The notes below the pieces were generated by a model. It worked only from the letters and a program-made list of their open reading frames with translations. It did no database searches and was not told where the DNA came from. From Progne subis subis (Eukaryota > Chordata > Aves > Passeriformes > Hirundinidae), in assembly GCA_022316685.1 (NCBI GenBank), contig JAKJHU010001582.1, positions 1-64,000 on the forward strand: a stretch of DNA of 64,000 nt, written 5' to 3'. A program made the position numbers and the translations under genes. Numbering within the stretch: position 1 is the stretch's first letter; every line of letters starts with the position of its first letter. This document shows, in pieces, positions 1 through 12,806 of this stretch.

Positions 1-725
1 GCAGTAGCCATAGCCGCAAACGTGGTGGGTGGTGGAGTGGAGGGACCCGCGCTGGGGAGGGGGGGCGATCCAGCCCGAGCCGCGGGGTGAGGAGGGGGCA
101 GGGCTGCCGCGGTGCTGGCAGTGAGAAGCGCCGCCAGGATGTCTTCAGCGGGCGAGCTCGCAGAGGCGGGGGCGGGGCTCGGCGCACTGGAGCGGGGGGA
201 GGGAGCCCCGGTAACAGGAATTCCAGCCATGAACGGGACCGAGGGCGTGGGGAGGGGCCGCAGGGTCCGGTGGGGGCGATGGGGCCGAGGGGACGGGTGC
301 CGCAGGCATGCGGGTGGGGGATGGGGGCCGCGGATGCCGAAACGCGCGGCGCGGAGGGGGGGAGGGGGGCGGTTTCTGCTGCAGACCCGCGGCCGCACTG
401 AGGGCATCTCCGGGACCAGCGGGACTAGATGCCGCGGCTGCAGCGGCGTTTTTTGCAGCAAAGAGCTCAACGAGAGCTCTGCAAGCAGGTACAAGTTCAA
501 CAACAGCAAAATTCTTTCGTGAAATATCATTAAAGAGTCGATTTCCAACTGAGTCCCAAAAGTCTCTGGTAAAGACAGCTGAACGGTCAGCACTGGGAAA
601 GTTAACTAGAGTCCATTCTAAAAGATCTTTTAGCTCTTGCTTAGGTAAAGTACTGTTGTTGTCGCGTAAAAGGTGCTTAGTTGTTTATAGAGATCTCTAT
701 CAAGGGTTACACGAGACAGACCCAT
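1..725 (-). pseudogene. ERV-I gag, 5' part (runs off the left edge)
   Basis: Retroviral Gag fragment on the minus strand. A start codon at 725-723 gives a protein beginning MGLSRV, where Gly2 suits N-myristoylation of a matrix domain. That frame stops after about 30 codons, but another minus-strand frame is open from about position 644 to the window edge. It encodes a matrix-like helical stretch (LKDLLEWTLVNFPSADRS), an Ala run, then a Pro-rich linker. The two frames are related by one small indel near 640-650. The start lies about 540 bp downstream of the primer-binding site, as expected for a gag leader. The plus-strand GC-rich reading frames over 87-919 are shadows of this gene. Retroviral identity is strong from context (LTR, PBS, leader, Gag-like start); I cannot place the genus. 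Confidence 0.65.
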
Positions 726-1253
726 ATGTTTACACAAGTGTAGCTCACCTCGATGTCGCAGAAGCAGGTGCTCACTCGAGATCCGACGTGGGGGTTGGCC
801 AGACACTCCAGTCAGGTCTCAGGACTCTGCTCGGGGTCCCCCTCAGAGCCACGGCTCCAGACGCTGCTCAGGAACAGCTTTTCCGTGCTCGGGGACACAA
901 ACCTCCACTCAGCGCCTAAATGCGGGCAGTGCCAAGCAGTGCCCACCTGCGCTCAATGCACGTGGAAACAAACCACGGCAAAAGTTCCCTCCATGAGCAA
1001 CAGTGGCCGCCGCTCAACAGCCGCCGTCTGTGCTCCAGGGATCCGAGGCAAAACCTCCTCAGAGCTCGAAGTGTCCACTACCAAGTAATGGTTCTCGTGC
1101 TCAAGGTTTTGCCCTCGGCAGCTTTAAAGAGCTGCAGCCTCACGCTGCTCAGCAGTGATGTGCTGTGCTCACGACACCGATCAGAGCACACTTAGCAATT
1201 TAGTTACCGTCCATGATGAAGTCTCTCACAGCTTGAAAGGCTGGGTCCTGCGT
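726..1253 (-). other. ERV-I untranslated leader between primer-binding site and gag
   Basis: Non-coding in any convincing frame. Its position between the primer-binding site and the gag start fits a retroviral packaging leader. I did not identify a splice donor with confidence. Confidence 0.5.
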
Positions 1254-1271
1254 CTTCCATAGTGGGCGCCA
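1254..1271 (-). other. ERV-I primer-binding site
   Basis: On the minus strand, TGGCGCCCACTATGGAAG follows the U5 end after three bases. The first eight bases match the common TGGCGCCC core used with lysine tRNAs; the remainder matches less well, so the tRNA is uncertain. Confidence 0.6.
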
Positions 1272-1274
1272 AAT

Positions 1275-1805
1275 TGTCGAAAAATGCCTGTCTTCCTCCT
1301 GCTGTTGAGGACTCCAGGACGGTGTGTATGGGTCTGGACGAGAGATCTCTGAAGTTGGGTTGTAGCAGGAGCGGTTTATTGTGTAGAGAGTGAGGCTTTG
1401 CCCAGAGCTGCCAGGCGCCGCTGCAGCATGGCCTTGGTAAATGGGGGCAGTGAGTGATAAAGAAATTCCAAGAGCAAGATGCAAAAGAGAAGAGCAAAGG
1501 AGGAGAGCACACAGAGACAAGAGAGAAGCAGAAAGAGCGTGGCCCACTCTCGCAGCCCTCTGATAAGAGGTCTCGAGGTGGACTGTAGCAAGCTTGTGTC
1601 AATGGGGCTACAGACACTTGCTACTTTAGGGAGAGTTACATGTGTGGGATGAATCATACATTGGGGTTGTTTTCTCAGGCATCTAGCAGCTAGGACATTT
1701 TAAACATCAAAACTTACTTTCAATTCTATCTCAGTTACAGGTCTTACATTCTCAGAATCCAAGCAATCATATTTATAGGGCTTTCTGGCTTCATCCTTCC
1801 CAACA
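1275..1805 (-). mobile_element. ERV-I 5' LTR
   Basis: A 531 bp LTR on the minus strand, starting TGTTGGGAAGG at 1805 and ending TTCGACA at 1275. AATAAA is at 1380-1375, leaving about 100 bp of R/U5. It is followed directly by the primer-binding site and gag, so it is a 5' LTR and the rest of the provirus lies left of the window. Its U3 start is repeated at 18791-19058 inside another retrovirus. Its outer edge cuts the homology between arms A and B exactly at 1806/37861, so it was inserted into the class II gene of arm A. Confidence 0.75.
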
Positions 1806-1806
1806 A

Positions 1807-2168
1807 TGGGTGTAACTGGGAGGGATTGGAGTGAGCCTGGAGGGGCTGGAATGTGATCGGGGATTGGAAAGCAAGGATTGGGATGAGGTTGGTTCTGCTG
1901 GGAAGAGACTGGGAGGAGTCTTGGTGAGTTCTGCTGGGGCTGGGAAGGGACTGGGAGAGGGTTTGGGGGTCCTGGGGAGGTGGGGGGCAATTGAGGAGGT
2001 TATGGGATCCTGAAAGGGACAGGAGGGGCTTTGGTGGGTCCTGGGGAGGCCACGAAGGGATTGGGAGGAGGTTTCAGGGGATCCTGGGTGGGCTGGGGGA
2101 GACTGGGAGAGAGCTTGGAGGGGCTTGGGGTGTCTGTGAGAGGTTTTGGGGGCTCTGGAGCCCTGCAG
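1807..2168 (+). repeat. G-rich intronic repeat of the MHC class II beta gene, arm A
   Basis: Degenerate repeats built on GGGA(C/T)TGGGAGGAG and GGTTT...GGGGGTCCTGGG run up to the acceptor of the transmembrane exon. The same sequence occurs inverted in arm B at about 37505-37861, where it separates class II exons 3 and 4, so this is class II intron 3. No coding signal. Confidence 0.6.
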
Positions 2169-2540
2169 ACACCCAGAGATGCTGCTGGACACCGCCCGCA
2201 GCAAGATGCTGATGGGGATCGGGGACTTTGTGTTGGGCTTTGTCTTCCGGGCGCTGGGGCTCAGTTTCTACCTGCACAAGAAGGTGAGGGGGGGTCCCGG
2301 GGGTCGTGTCCCCCCTCCCCCAGAGCGTGTGTGCTCCCCCAGGGCCCCCAGCCCGGTGTCACCCCCGTTTCTCTGCCCACAGAGCTCCTGAGCTGGCGGC
2401 GGTCGCAGCCCCTCCCCGTGGCCTCGGGCCTGGCCGGGACCTCCTGCTCCGTCCCCAAGATGATTTTGGGGGGATCGTGTGTCCCCCCAGCCCTGCTGTC
2501 ACTCTGTCCGCACCCGGCTGCTCCCAGTGTTCCCAACAAA
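2169..2540 (+). pseudogene. MHC class II beta chain, 3' exons (transmembrane and tail), arm A
   Basis: A class II beta chain pairs with the alpha chain at the cell surface to present peptides to CD4 T cells. Only the 3' end is present. Exon 4 (2169-2283) follows an acceptor at 2167-2168 and encodes the connecting peptide and membrane segment (KMLMGIGDFVLGFVFRALGL), then a basic stop-transfer HKK. An Arg within the hydrophobic run is unusual. The donor GTGAGG is at 2284. The last exon (2383-2391, acceptor at 2381-2382) encodes two Ser and a stop. The 3' UTR runs to an altered poly(A) signal AACAAA at 2535-2540, followed by GCTTCCCAGTTC, also seen in the copies at 37128 and 43250. Exons 1-3 are missing because ERV-I is inserted at 1806. 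A truncated gene, possibly continuing beyond ERV-I. Confidence 0.8.
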
Positions 2541-3394
2541 GCTTCCCAGTTCACCCCAGTCCTGTTTACTGGGGACAGTGGAGAGGGACTTGGGGGGACC
2601 CTGCGGGGGGACCATGATTGGGGAGGGGACAGAACGGGCCCCAGGATGGATCGGGAATGGGGACCCCCGTGTGTCCCCCCTGTGTCACCCCGCTCTGGGG
2701 ACTCCTTGGGAGGCACCTGAACCCCAGCACAGCACCCAGCCAACACCAAAAGGCGCCTGGGCGCCCTGAAGCTGCCAGGGGAATTTGGGGAGGGGGCGCA
2801 TGGGGGGTGCCCAAGCCAGGCCCAGAGTCCAGCACTGCCCCAGCACCATCTTGGGGATTAGAAAGGAGGAGGAGTGGGACCCTTCCCAAAGCAATTTGGG
2901 AGTTCTAGCCCCCTCTTCTTCCCTGCTCTTCCACCCCTTCCCCTCTGCCCCCCAATCCCCAGCCCTGTCCATCATCCTTGGTTTTGGAGGTTCCAGGCCC
3001 CTCCTGCTCAGTCTGAGGTCCCATCCCCCTTTCCCTCAATTCTGGCACCTCCTGGCAGCTTTTTCCTGGGAGGAGTCCCTGAGTTTGGGATTTTTGGGGT
3101 GCAGTTCTGGAGGGGGACAGCTCTGTTTGGCTTTCCCCTCCCTGTGGCCTCTCAGCTGCCCCCAATACCCTGGGGCTCCTGGGATTTCCCTCCTGGGGAC
3201 AAGGACCTTCACTCCCTTCCAGGAGCCCAATGCCCACCTGGGGGTCCAGCTCAGGGGGTCCTTGAGCAGCTGCCCCACAACCTCTGCCAGGGTCTCCCAG
3301 CTCTGGGCTCCCCAAAGCCCTCAGCAAGCCCCAAGTCCCTCCCAGGAACCCTCAACTCCCTCAAACCCAGCATCCCTCACAGCCCCTGCAAGTT
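2541..3394. other. Non-coding spacer between convergent MHC and zinc-finger 3' ends, arm A
   Basis: GC-rich single-copy-looking sequence repeated inverted in arm B (about 36270-37125). Several long frames are open on both strands, but they are proline/serine-rich, share no domain and are not preserved between the two copies, so I treat the stretch as non-coding. Confidence 0.5.
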
Positions 3395-3645
3395 CCCCCC
3401 ATGGCACCGGCCATGGCCATGTCCCCACATGTCACTGGCCATGTCCCACCATGTCCTCACCCATGGCTGTCTCCCCACCACAAATCCATCCCTGTCATTG
3501 TCCCCCACATCTCCAGCTGTGCCCATTTCCCCTCATGTCCCCATGAATGGCCACATCCCTGGCCATGTCCATGTGTCCCCATGTCACTCTCCATGTCTAT
3601 GTCCCACCATGTCTATGTCCCCCATGTCCTCACCCATGTCCCAGT
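3395..3645. repeat. CCATGTCC minisatellite, arm A
   Basis: Degenerate tandem array of units such as CCATGTCCCCATGTCACT and CACCATGTCC. The inverted copy in arm B is at about 36020-36265. It sits immediately beyond the poly(A) signal of the zinc-finger gene. Confidence 0.75.
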
Positions 3646-3653
3646 TCAATCTC

Positions 3654-3659
3654 TTTATT
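3654..3659 (-). terminator. Poly(A) signal of zinc-finger gene, arm A
   Basis: AATAAA on the minus strand, about 610 bp downstream of the zinc-finger stop codon. The same motif is kept at 36004-36009 in arm B. Confidence 0.5.
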
Positions 3660-3875
3660 TTTACCACAATGTTGGACATTTAAAGTGATGAAGCGAAATG
3701 AAAAACAAATCAAGGTCAAACAAAAAGGATTTCTGCGTCTGTGCCACCTGAGGATCTATGTGCCTGGCTGGGAGGGAAGAACCTTTTTTAGAGGGATTTC
3801 CACCCCACTGTCTCCAAAATCTTGGTTCCTGCACTTGATCTTCACTATTTGGCTGAGCAAGACACACTTGGGCAA

Positions 3876-3950
3876 TAGGAAATGAAAATCGTGGAATCCC
3901 TGAGATTGGAAAAGATCTCCAAGACCATTCAATATTCCTTGATGCCAGCA
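3876..3950 (-). mobile_element. CR1-like LINE 3' end fragment, arm A
   Basis: AATCGTGGAATCCCTGAG followed by GGAAAAGATCTCCAAGACC resembles the reverse complement of avian CR1 3' ends, which contain AGAATC...GGTTGGAAAAGACCTCCAAGATCAT. It lies in the zinc-finger 3' UTR and is shared with arm B (about 35730-35800). Short and diverged, so tentative. Confidence 0.4.
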
Positions 3951-4269
3951 GATGATAGGATTGAACGCAAAAGATTTTCTGGGGTTGAAAGTCAACAAAT
4001 CTGCTCTTCCCAAGGCATTCCCAATGTCAGTCTGTGTCCCAATGGATGTTCCTGCCCCTGTTTTCATCCAGGTGCGCACAGAGAGTCAGGAAGATGTGCA
4101 GTATCCCAGCCAGGTGTCTTCCCAACACAGATCACCAGGACCACGGATCAGCAGGGCTCTGCCCAACGGGGGTCACTGGGGATCATCCAAGGCCGATCCT
4201 CCCACGGGGGATGGAGCTGGAGCAGCGCACGAAGCTCTTCCCGCTCTCGGGGCACTCGCAGCGCTTCCC

Positions 4270-6282
<2,013 letters not shown>

Positions 6283-6727
6283 TGTCAAGCTGCTTGGGGA
6301 TAGGGCCAGGCACTTGGACATAAGGAAGGCACAGAAGAAGCCATCAGCTCCAGAAAATGTTATGAACTGACCACACAGACTGCTGCTCAGCCAAGGGCCT
6401 GATAATTCATGAACTTCGAGAAGAAGAACAAAGACTTCACAGAGCTGTGAATATCGTTACCTGTGCAGAAGTGGGGTGCATATAAGGGGGTATGTAGTAG
6501 GGGGATTGGGAAGTCTGTACCTCTCAAATACTTCAGCCATGGGGAAAGGGAGAGGAGATGCAGCGGGAAAATTAGGATGAAAAGGAGGCTGCATCCTCCA
6601 ACAATTGGAGAGGCCCCATGGGAAATGTCCCATGGCCTCTCCTTTTTTTATGAATAAAATTACTTTTACAGGACTCCTCTGTCTTCTTTGTGGACACAAA
6701 CCTCTGGTGATGTCAAGTTTCCACACA
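6283..6727 (+). mobile_element. ERV-II 5' LTR, arm A
   Basis: Starts TGTCAAGCTGCTTGG and ends CCACACA. It contains GTGCATATAAGG as a TATA-like element and GAATAAAATTAC as the poly(A) signal, followed by ACTCCTCTGTCTTC in R/U5. It matches the 3' LTR at 12807-13261 with many substitutions, indicating an old insertion. Confidence 0.8.
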
Positions 6728-6730
6728 CCT

Positions 6731-6748
6731 TGGGGCTCCTCTGGAATT
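6731..6748 (+). other. ERV-II primer-binding site, arm A
   Basis: TGGGGCTCCTCTGGAATT lies three bases after the LTR end. It resembles the proline-tRNA primer site TGGGGGCTCGTCCGGGAT with a few changes and one missing base, as expected for a decayed gammaretroviral element. Confidence 0.55.
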
Positions 6749-6749
6749 C

Positions 6750-8130
6750 CTTCCACCGTCTGGGACAGCGGGCAGTGAGTGGAGCTGAAGGTGCCTCACC
6801 CACTTTGGGTGATGGGCTCCCTTGGGTGGCGGCGGCACCGGGGATTGATTGGGTACCCGAGAGTGTCCAGGAGACAGACGAGTGACAGATCAGGGGGGCT
6901 GTGAAGAGTCACCAGGGAGAGAGCACTGAACATCTCATCAGTGAGGACACTGGCATCTTCAGGGAGCAAACATGGCAGGGAACACATGCAGGGTGGAAAA
7001 GGGAAAGCCAGGAGCGTCCTGGCCAAAGGGATGATGATCCCAAAATATCTCTGAAGGGTCCCTTGGGAGAATGTTGAGGCAGTTTGCACATTCTCCCAGA
7101 GGTAATTAAGGACATGGACACCCAGAGGGGCAATAAGGGAAGTCAAGAAGGGATTAGACAACCGGGATGGATGGTGTTGGTGTGCTGGGAAGGGTTAGGG
7201 TGAAGGCGAGTGTGCAGGAATACGGTTAAGGCAAGAAGCAGCAGGAGGAATCTCTGTGGTAGGAAAAAGGATGATGGAAAAGAGGAGGAAGAGAAAAATA
7301 CTGAGGACTGGGATGTTTTTCAGGAGGGTCTTATCCTCTAAATTTGCCAGCTGAGCCAGATCCTTTGTATCCCCGGTTTCCAGGACAGGGAAACAAGGAG
7401 GTCAGGATTTCAGGGGGTTTCTCTGTGCTGGGCAGCAGCAGGAGCGGGCGCAGAGGTGCGGCACCGGGAGCACGGGCTGGGGGCCTGTGGGGAGCTGCGG
7501 GGCCGGGCCGGGGCTGTGGGGCAGCCGGGGCTCAGCGCCGGGCGCTGCCTGACCCCACCACCCCCGGGCAGGGCCGGCAGTGGCCCCCGGCCCCCAGGAG
7601 GCTGCGGGACGCCCCGGCCGCTGCCCGGCCCCGTGGAGCTGCCGGCCCTGCCCGCCGGGGGAGCCGCCTTTGGACACTGCGGCAGGACAGGCACCGCCTC
7701 TGGCATACGGGCTGGGGAGGGCAGGGCGAGCACAAGGACCAGGAGCAGGAAGGAACACCTGGGAAATGGGGATTATTCATGCAAGGATCAAGATCATCTT
7801 TGAAGGATTTTGTTTGGTCACTGCAGAAAGGAATGCCCTTGCACAGAGCTCAGCAGCTGTCACAGGATGAGCACCCACAGGCACTCAGGGGGGCTGCAGC
7901 AGTGGCACAAGAAGCCCCTGGAGCAGTTGGTCACAAAGGCACAGCAGGTGAATGCAAGAAGGGGTGAGGAAAAGGCCAAGGTGAAGCCAAAGGCCATGGC
8001 AGAGTTTCTACAGCCCCTGAGGGATGAACCCCAGGGCCCAAGGGGGCCCCAGCACCCAGGGGACGGGCTCGGCCACAAGCACCTGGCAGAGGCATTGCCA
8101 TTGCTAGTTCTGGGGTACCTTTGTGTCAAA
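6750..8130 (+). pseudogene. ERV-II gag-position region with GC-rich core, arm A
   Basis: Lies between primer-binding site and pol, where gag should be, but I could not recognise matrix, capsid or an unambiguous CCHC knuckle. The part at 7425-7740 is strikingly CpG/GC-rich compared with the AT-richer pol. It is kept in all three arms (32330-32620, 47310-47630) and encodes Pro/Gly/Ala-rich sequence in several frames. It could be a decayed Pro-rich gag linker or captured non-viral sequence. Confidence 0.4.
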
Positions 8131-10500
8131 TGTCTGACAAGGCCGATGCTGAAGTGAACCCAGAAGTGTGGGCAGCCCCAGGGAAATAGGGAAAATCAGA
8201 CACCCAGCCTCTCCAAATTACTCTCAAGCAACCAGGACAAGTGGTGTCTAAAAGCAATACCCTATTCCAAGGGAGGGAAGGAAGGGCTCACAGCCTGGCA
8301 TTGAGCCCCTCTAAAGGCAGGGCTTTTGGAGCCTGGCATCTCTCCCTGGAATGCTCCATGCTGCCAATCAAGAAACCAGATGGAATCTAAGAATGCTGCA
8401 GGACCTAAGAAGAAGAAATGAGATTATTAAACCGAGGCACCCACAGTCTCAGATCCTTACACCATCTGCAACCAGGTTCCCTCCTCACACTGCTACCATT
8501 CAGCACTTGATGGAAAAGATGCTTTCTGGGGATGCCCACTTACACAGGATGCTGAACAGGAGTTGGCCTTTGACTGGGAACAAGGGTTAGAAGGGAAAAT
8601 GGGAAAGACATGGACGGTCCTTTTGTAGGGATGCACAGAAGCACCAGCCTTATTCAGGCCAGCCTTGCAGAAAATATCCAAAGAATTCACCTCACCCCCA
8701 GGAACTGAGTTAATGCAGGATGTGGATTAGTTGCTTCAATCAGGAGGACAATTAGAGGTGGTAGAAGCAGCCTCTGTGAAATGGCTCATTTTCAGGCTAA
8801 AAAGCATCTTGGAGTATTTAAAAAATATAGAGAAAATGGTGGAGAAAAAGGTTAAATACTTGGGACATATTTTGACTGAAGGTTTGTGTGTATTGACCCA
8901 GAAAGGGTCAGGGAATCTCAGAAGTAATTACCAGGACTAACAAGGAGCTGAGACAATTCTGAGGATTAATAGGAAATTGCAGGACTGGACTGAGGATTCT
9001 CTGTTCTAGCCAGAACATTGTATGACTTTCTAACCCCAGACAGCCTCAATGTTATGGTATGGACATGAGAAAGAGAACTAAACTTGAGAAAATTAAAAAA
9101 ACCAAATGATTGATGCCCCAGCCATGGCTCTTCCAGACTCAGAAAAGGAATTGGAATTGTATGTGAATGTTAAACAGGGCCATGCCAAAGGAATCCTTGT
9201 GCTACAATATTTAACCCACTGGCCAGAGTGGCCCCCTCATTGTCTGCACAATTGTGCAGCCACAGCTCTAAGGGGACCTGAGGCCTGAACACTGACAGCA
9301 CAAGGAGCTCCTGTTGTTCAAGTCTGGCATCAAGTTCAAGCTTTGATAACCAAAAGAGCCGTGCTCCGTTATTACAGTATGAAACTTGTTCAGTGGCACA
9401 GGAGGATGCAGAATTGAGGACAGGGGAAGGGTTTAACCCAGCCTCCTGTTTCAACAGCCTGGACAGGGGCTGGCAAGAAACCCAGGACTGCATTCAAGTG
9501 ACAGAGCTCCAGACCCAGCCTAGGAGAGATTTAGGAGACATTCCCTGGCCTGAGGGAGAAAATCTGGTTATGGATGGGTCTTCAAGGCAGGAGAAGGGAA
9601 AAGAGTTACAAGACAGGCTGTTATTTAGGAAAGGGAATTAGACAAAGCTCAGGTTACCGCCACACGGTCAGCTCAACCGGCAGAGCTGTGTGTGCTTGTG
9701 AGAGCCTGGCACTGAAATGCCCTGAGCAGGAAGGCTCAAATCTCTTCTGCTAACACCATGTCACCTAACAGGGTGCCAAAAGCAATTCTGACTTCTTCAG
9801 TAATCACTGCATCACTTAGTAAGGTAATTCTAAAATAAATCATTCCAAGAGAAGGGATTGTGGAAGCAATAGACTCAGATAGGGGAACTCATTTTCCAGG
9901 AAAGATCCTTCAGGGGCTTATGGCAGCTTTAGGAATACAATGGGACCTCCACAACCCCTGGCACCCCAGAGCTCAGGTCAGGTAGAAAGAATGAATGGGG
10001 AAATGAAGAAAAACCTTTGGAAGCTGGTGAGAAACCAAGATGCCATGGGTACCACTTTGCCATTGACTTTAGCAAGAACAGGAGCCAGATCCAGGCAGAT
10101 ATGCAATTATCTCCCAGTAACTGAGCTTTGGAATTCCTTACCTGTAATTCTCCACCAAGTGGGGTAGTGGACATAAGGGATGTGTATTTAAAGCAGTCTG
10201 TGGCCAGAATCCTGTCTCTGCTGAAATCTCTCCCACAGGAAGCTCGGCTGGCACAGACCCTGCCTTGGCACTTTGCTCTTCACAACATCCAACCAGGACA
10301 TCGGGTCCTGCCCAAGGACTGGGAAGAAGCAGCACTGGGGGCCAAGTGGCGTGGCCCATTCCAAGTGTCCCTGAGCACAGAAACAGCCCCAGCACAGCTC
10401 AACACGGGGGGACCCCTCACCCTCGGCTCAAGGTCTCGGAAGCCCCGGAGATTTGGACGTCCCGGCTGCAGGAGGAGGATGGGAGGCCACGACTGAGCCT
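8130..10500 (+). pseudogene. ERV-II pol (RT, RNase H, integrase), arm A
   Basis: Decayed gammaretroviral-type Pol. Near 8340-8420 the RT N-terminal motif (LPIKKPDG-like, then MLQDLRRRNEI) is readable. At 8716-8736 the catalytic Y-x-D-D segment has become D-V-D-stop, so the polymerase is dead. VKYLGHILTEGL marks the RT end (about 8851-8890). The connection domain reads IDAPAMALPDSEKELELYV near 9108. The RNase H motif VMDGSS is near 9567. The integrase core has DSDRGTHF near 9870 and GQVERMNGEMKKN near 9977, and the C-terminal part ends with a Trp-rich WRGPF motif near 10350. Multiple stops and frameshifts. Confidence 0.8.
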
Positions 10501-12640
10501 GCACTGAAGGCAAGGCAGCAGCAGCCAGGGCTCCACAGCAGGGGAAGCCCCTGTGCCTGCCCACACATCCTCTGCTGCAATAGTCTGCCTGGGCACCCTC
10601 CTTTGGCATCTCCAGCCACTGCGGGCCAATCCTTGCTGCCACTGCTGCAGCTTCAGGGCTTTCTGTGCCTGCACTCGCCACAGCTGCTGGGGAACACAAC
10701 GGGACAATTCCACTCTGGGGCTCAAGCACACTCACACACTGGGCTGGCTGCCATTAAACTGCTGGAAAATATTCCAACTTTAAAATTATTTCTTCTTTTA
10801 TTTCTCTACTCAGGCTTGATTTGCCTTTGCCCTGGGAAAAGGAATTTTAAAGGTTTCATTTTAAGGGATGTTACACCACTCTACAGAGATGAGTTTCACA
10901 TCTCAACAGACTGGGAAGAGCACAAAGATACCCACAAAGATAACGACCATCAACAAAACATCAAAGCCCATCAGCAAACACCAAGGAACATCTGCCCCAG
11001 ACCCTGCCCCTGGAATAGTTGGAGACACCTGGTCTGGAAAAGGCTGATAAGGAAATCCAGGAGTGCAGACCTAATTAACATCACAGGCAAAGAAATCCAA
11101 CCCCAAGGAAACCAAATACTAAGAACTTCACAACTAGGAAGCAATGAACATGAAACCAATTTCTAGGGTTCAGGCTGTTTAAAGTTTAGGAAAAATCTAG
11201 TAAAACTCACGTGTTGTGGAATGATTTTCTCTGCACACGGGCTATGTGTGGTTGAAATGATTTCTGTTGCACACCATGGCCAGAATCAAGTAATGCCTTG
11301 ACTCTTAAACACAAAAGATATTTTTGGAGTTTTTGGTTTTTCCACAGTTTCAGTGAAAAGATTACACCATTAGAATAATTTTTTTAATAAGCCTACTTTT
11401 ATATTGTCAGTTAGGTTTGGGCCAGGGGTGGAGAATCAATTTTCAGTCCTGGAAGAAGAGTAGAAAACTTGATTGCTTTGGAATATTTTTGTGTATGTTT
11501 GTGTGTGGCTCTTAGTGATGGCAAAATTTTGGTATGGATTTTTCAGGTCACCTTTAGCTTGCATTCTGCAAAACGAAGAGCTTTAAAGGTGACTCGTTAA
11601 GGCATAAACAGGTAATATAATATGGTTAAAAAAAAAAGAAAAAGAAAAAAAAGATTGTGGGGGACCACATGTGAATCATTCAATGGCTGCCCTGGAAGAG
11701 AAGCTTGGCTCCAGGCAGCCAGGAGAGGAGCTTTAGAAATGTAAATTAACACTGCTGGGGAAAAGTGTGGACAATGCCTCTTCTTGCCTGGGGCAGGAAT
11801 TGGGCTGATTCCCTCTGCCCCTCAGCCCAAGCTCTGCCTGCTTGCACAGATGGAATTTGCACAGCCAAAGGCAGAGCCCACACTCAGGATATCTGACTCT
11901 GCAACAGAAACTGGGGCAGCTGCAAAGGAAAACAGCAAATGGAGAATGCTGTGAAAACTTCACTAAAAGAACTGGGGGGAATCATCCCTCTCCCCACTCC
12001 AACATGTGCTGTCACTGTCTAGGTCACACAGGGAGCATGAGAGCACTGGGGTGTTCTTGCCACAAGTTCAGAGAAATCAGTTGGGAATCCAAGGATGTGA
12101 TGATTTAATTAGAGAAAAGAGATCAATTGATGCAGCCCTGGCTGGAGGGAGCAACCAAAAATGGGGAAAAGATGAACGGCCACCAGAACAAATCCTACAA
12201 CACCATGGAGCAGCCCCTGGGAACCCGAATGAATTCATATCAGGCCAGAGAACCCATTTATCATTTCAATGCATAATTAGATTACAAGATGTCCTCGAAA
12301 TAATAACCAACCAGACAGATCCAGCTCCTGAGTCTGGCCGATCAATCCACTCAAATGAAGAACGAGACATTTCACCATGGGATGGGATCAGATTATCTAT
12401 TAGCAGAAGGAGGAGCACAGTGTGGAAAATTAAATGACTCGAGATCCTGTTGGCAAATAGATGACAACCAAAAAGTGGTGAAACAGATAACAAAGGAAGT
12501 AATAAAGCAGCTCATGTATTGCTCCAAACGTGGAAAGGATGGAAGGGACACAGGGTTCGTGGTTCCCTGGCACACCATGGGTTAAACGAATGCTCTTTCT
12601 CCTCTGCTGTGCTACAGCAACTCTCATCTTTGACCATGCA
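10500..12640 (+). pseudogene. ERV-II env, arm A
   Basis: The surface-subunit part is not recognisable beyond scattered NxT/S sites. The transmembrane-subunit part is clear at about 12355-12580: a segment ending in DYLLAEGGAQCGKLNDSR, then CWQIDDN, in the position of the gammaretroviral immunosuppressive/cysteine motif region, followed by a Lys/Val/Ile-rich helix. The cysteine spacing departs from the usual CX6CC. Frames are broken upstream, so no functional envelope can be made. Confidence 0.7.
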
Positions 12641-12806
12641 CAGACACCTTGCTGAGTGCAGCTCATTCAGCACGGGAGCAAGGGGATGCAGCTGGCAGCC
12701 AGGCCTCCTGAGCCACAAACGGCTCCAAAGGACAGGGAAGGAGGTCACTGAGAATAATCCCAAAGTCCAAACAAGACCCAGGAAGAAAAAAACAGAGTCA
12801 AACTAG

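Noticed and set aside
225..260. MNGTEG-like reading resembling the class II beta-1 motif
   Set aside because: Only a few codons match. The minus-strand retroviral gag frame is open through the whole segment, and the plus-strand frame is Gly/Arg-rich with no other beta-1 residues.
1200..1657. Minus-strand frames with hydrophobic leader-like starts within the ERV-I LTR
   Set aside because: They lie wholly in LTR sequence with U3, poly(A) signal and U5 end, so a signal-peptide gene is not supported.
2031..2720. 229-codon frame crossing the class II transmembrane exon
   Set aside because: It is out of frame with the class II exon and runs across intron and 3' UTR; not conserved as protein in arm B.
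3395..3645. CRISPR-like array
   Set aside because: Units are contiguous, degenerate and without spacers: a minisatellite in a vertebrate genome.
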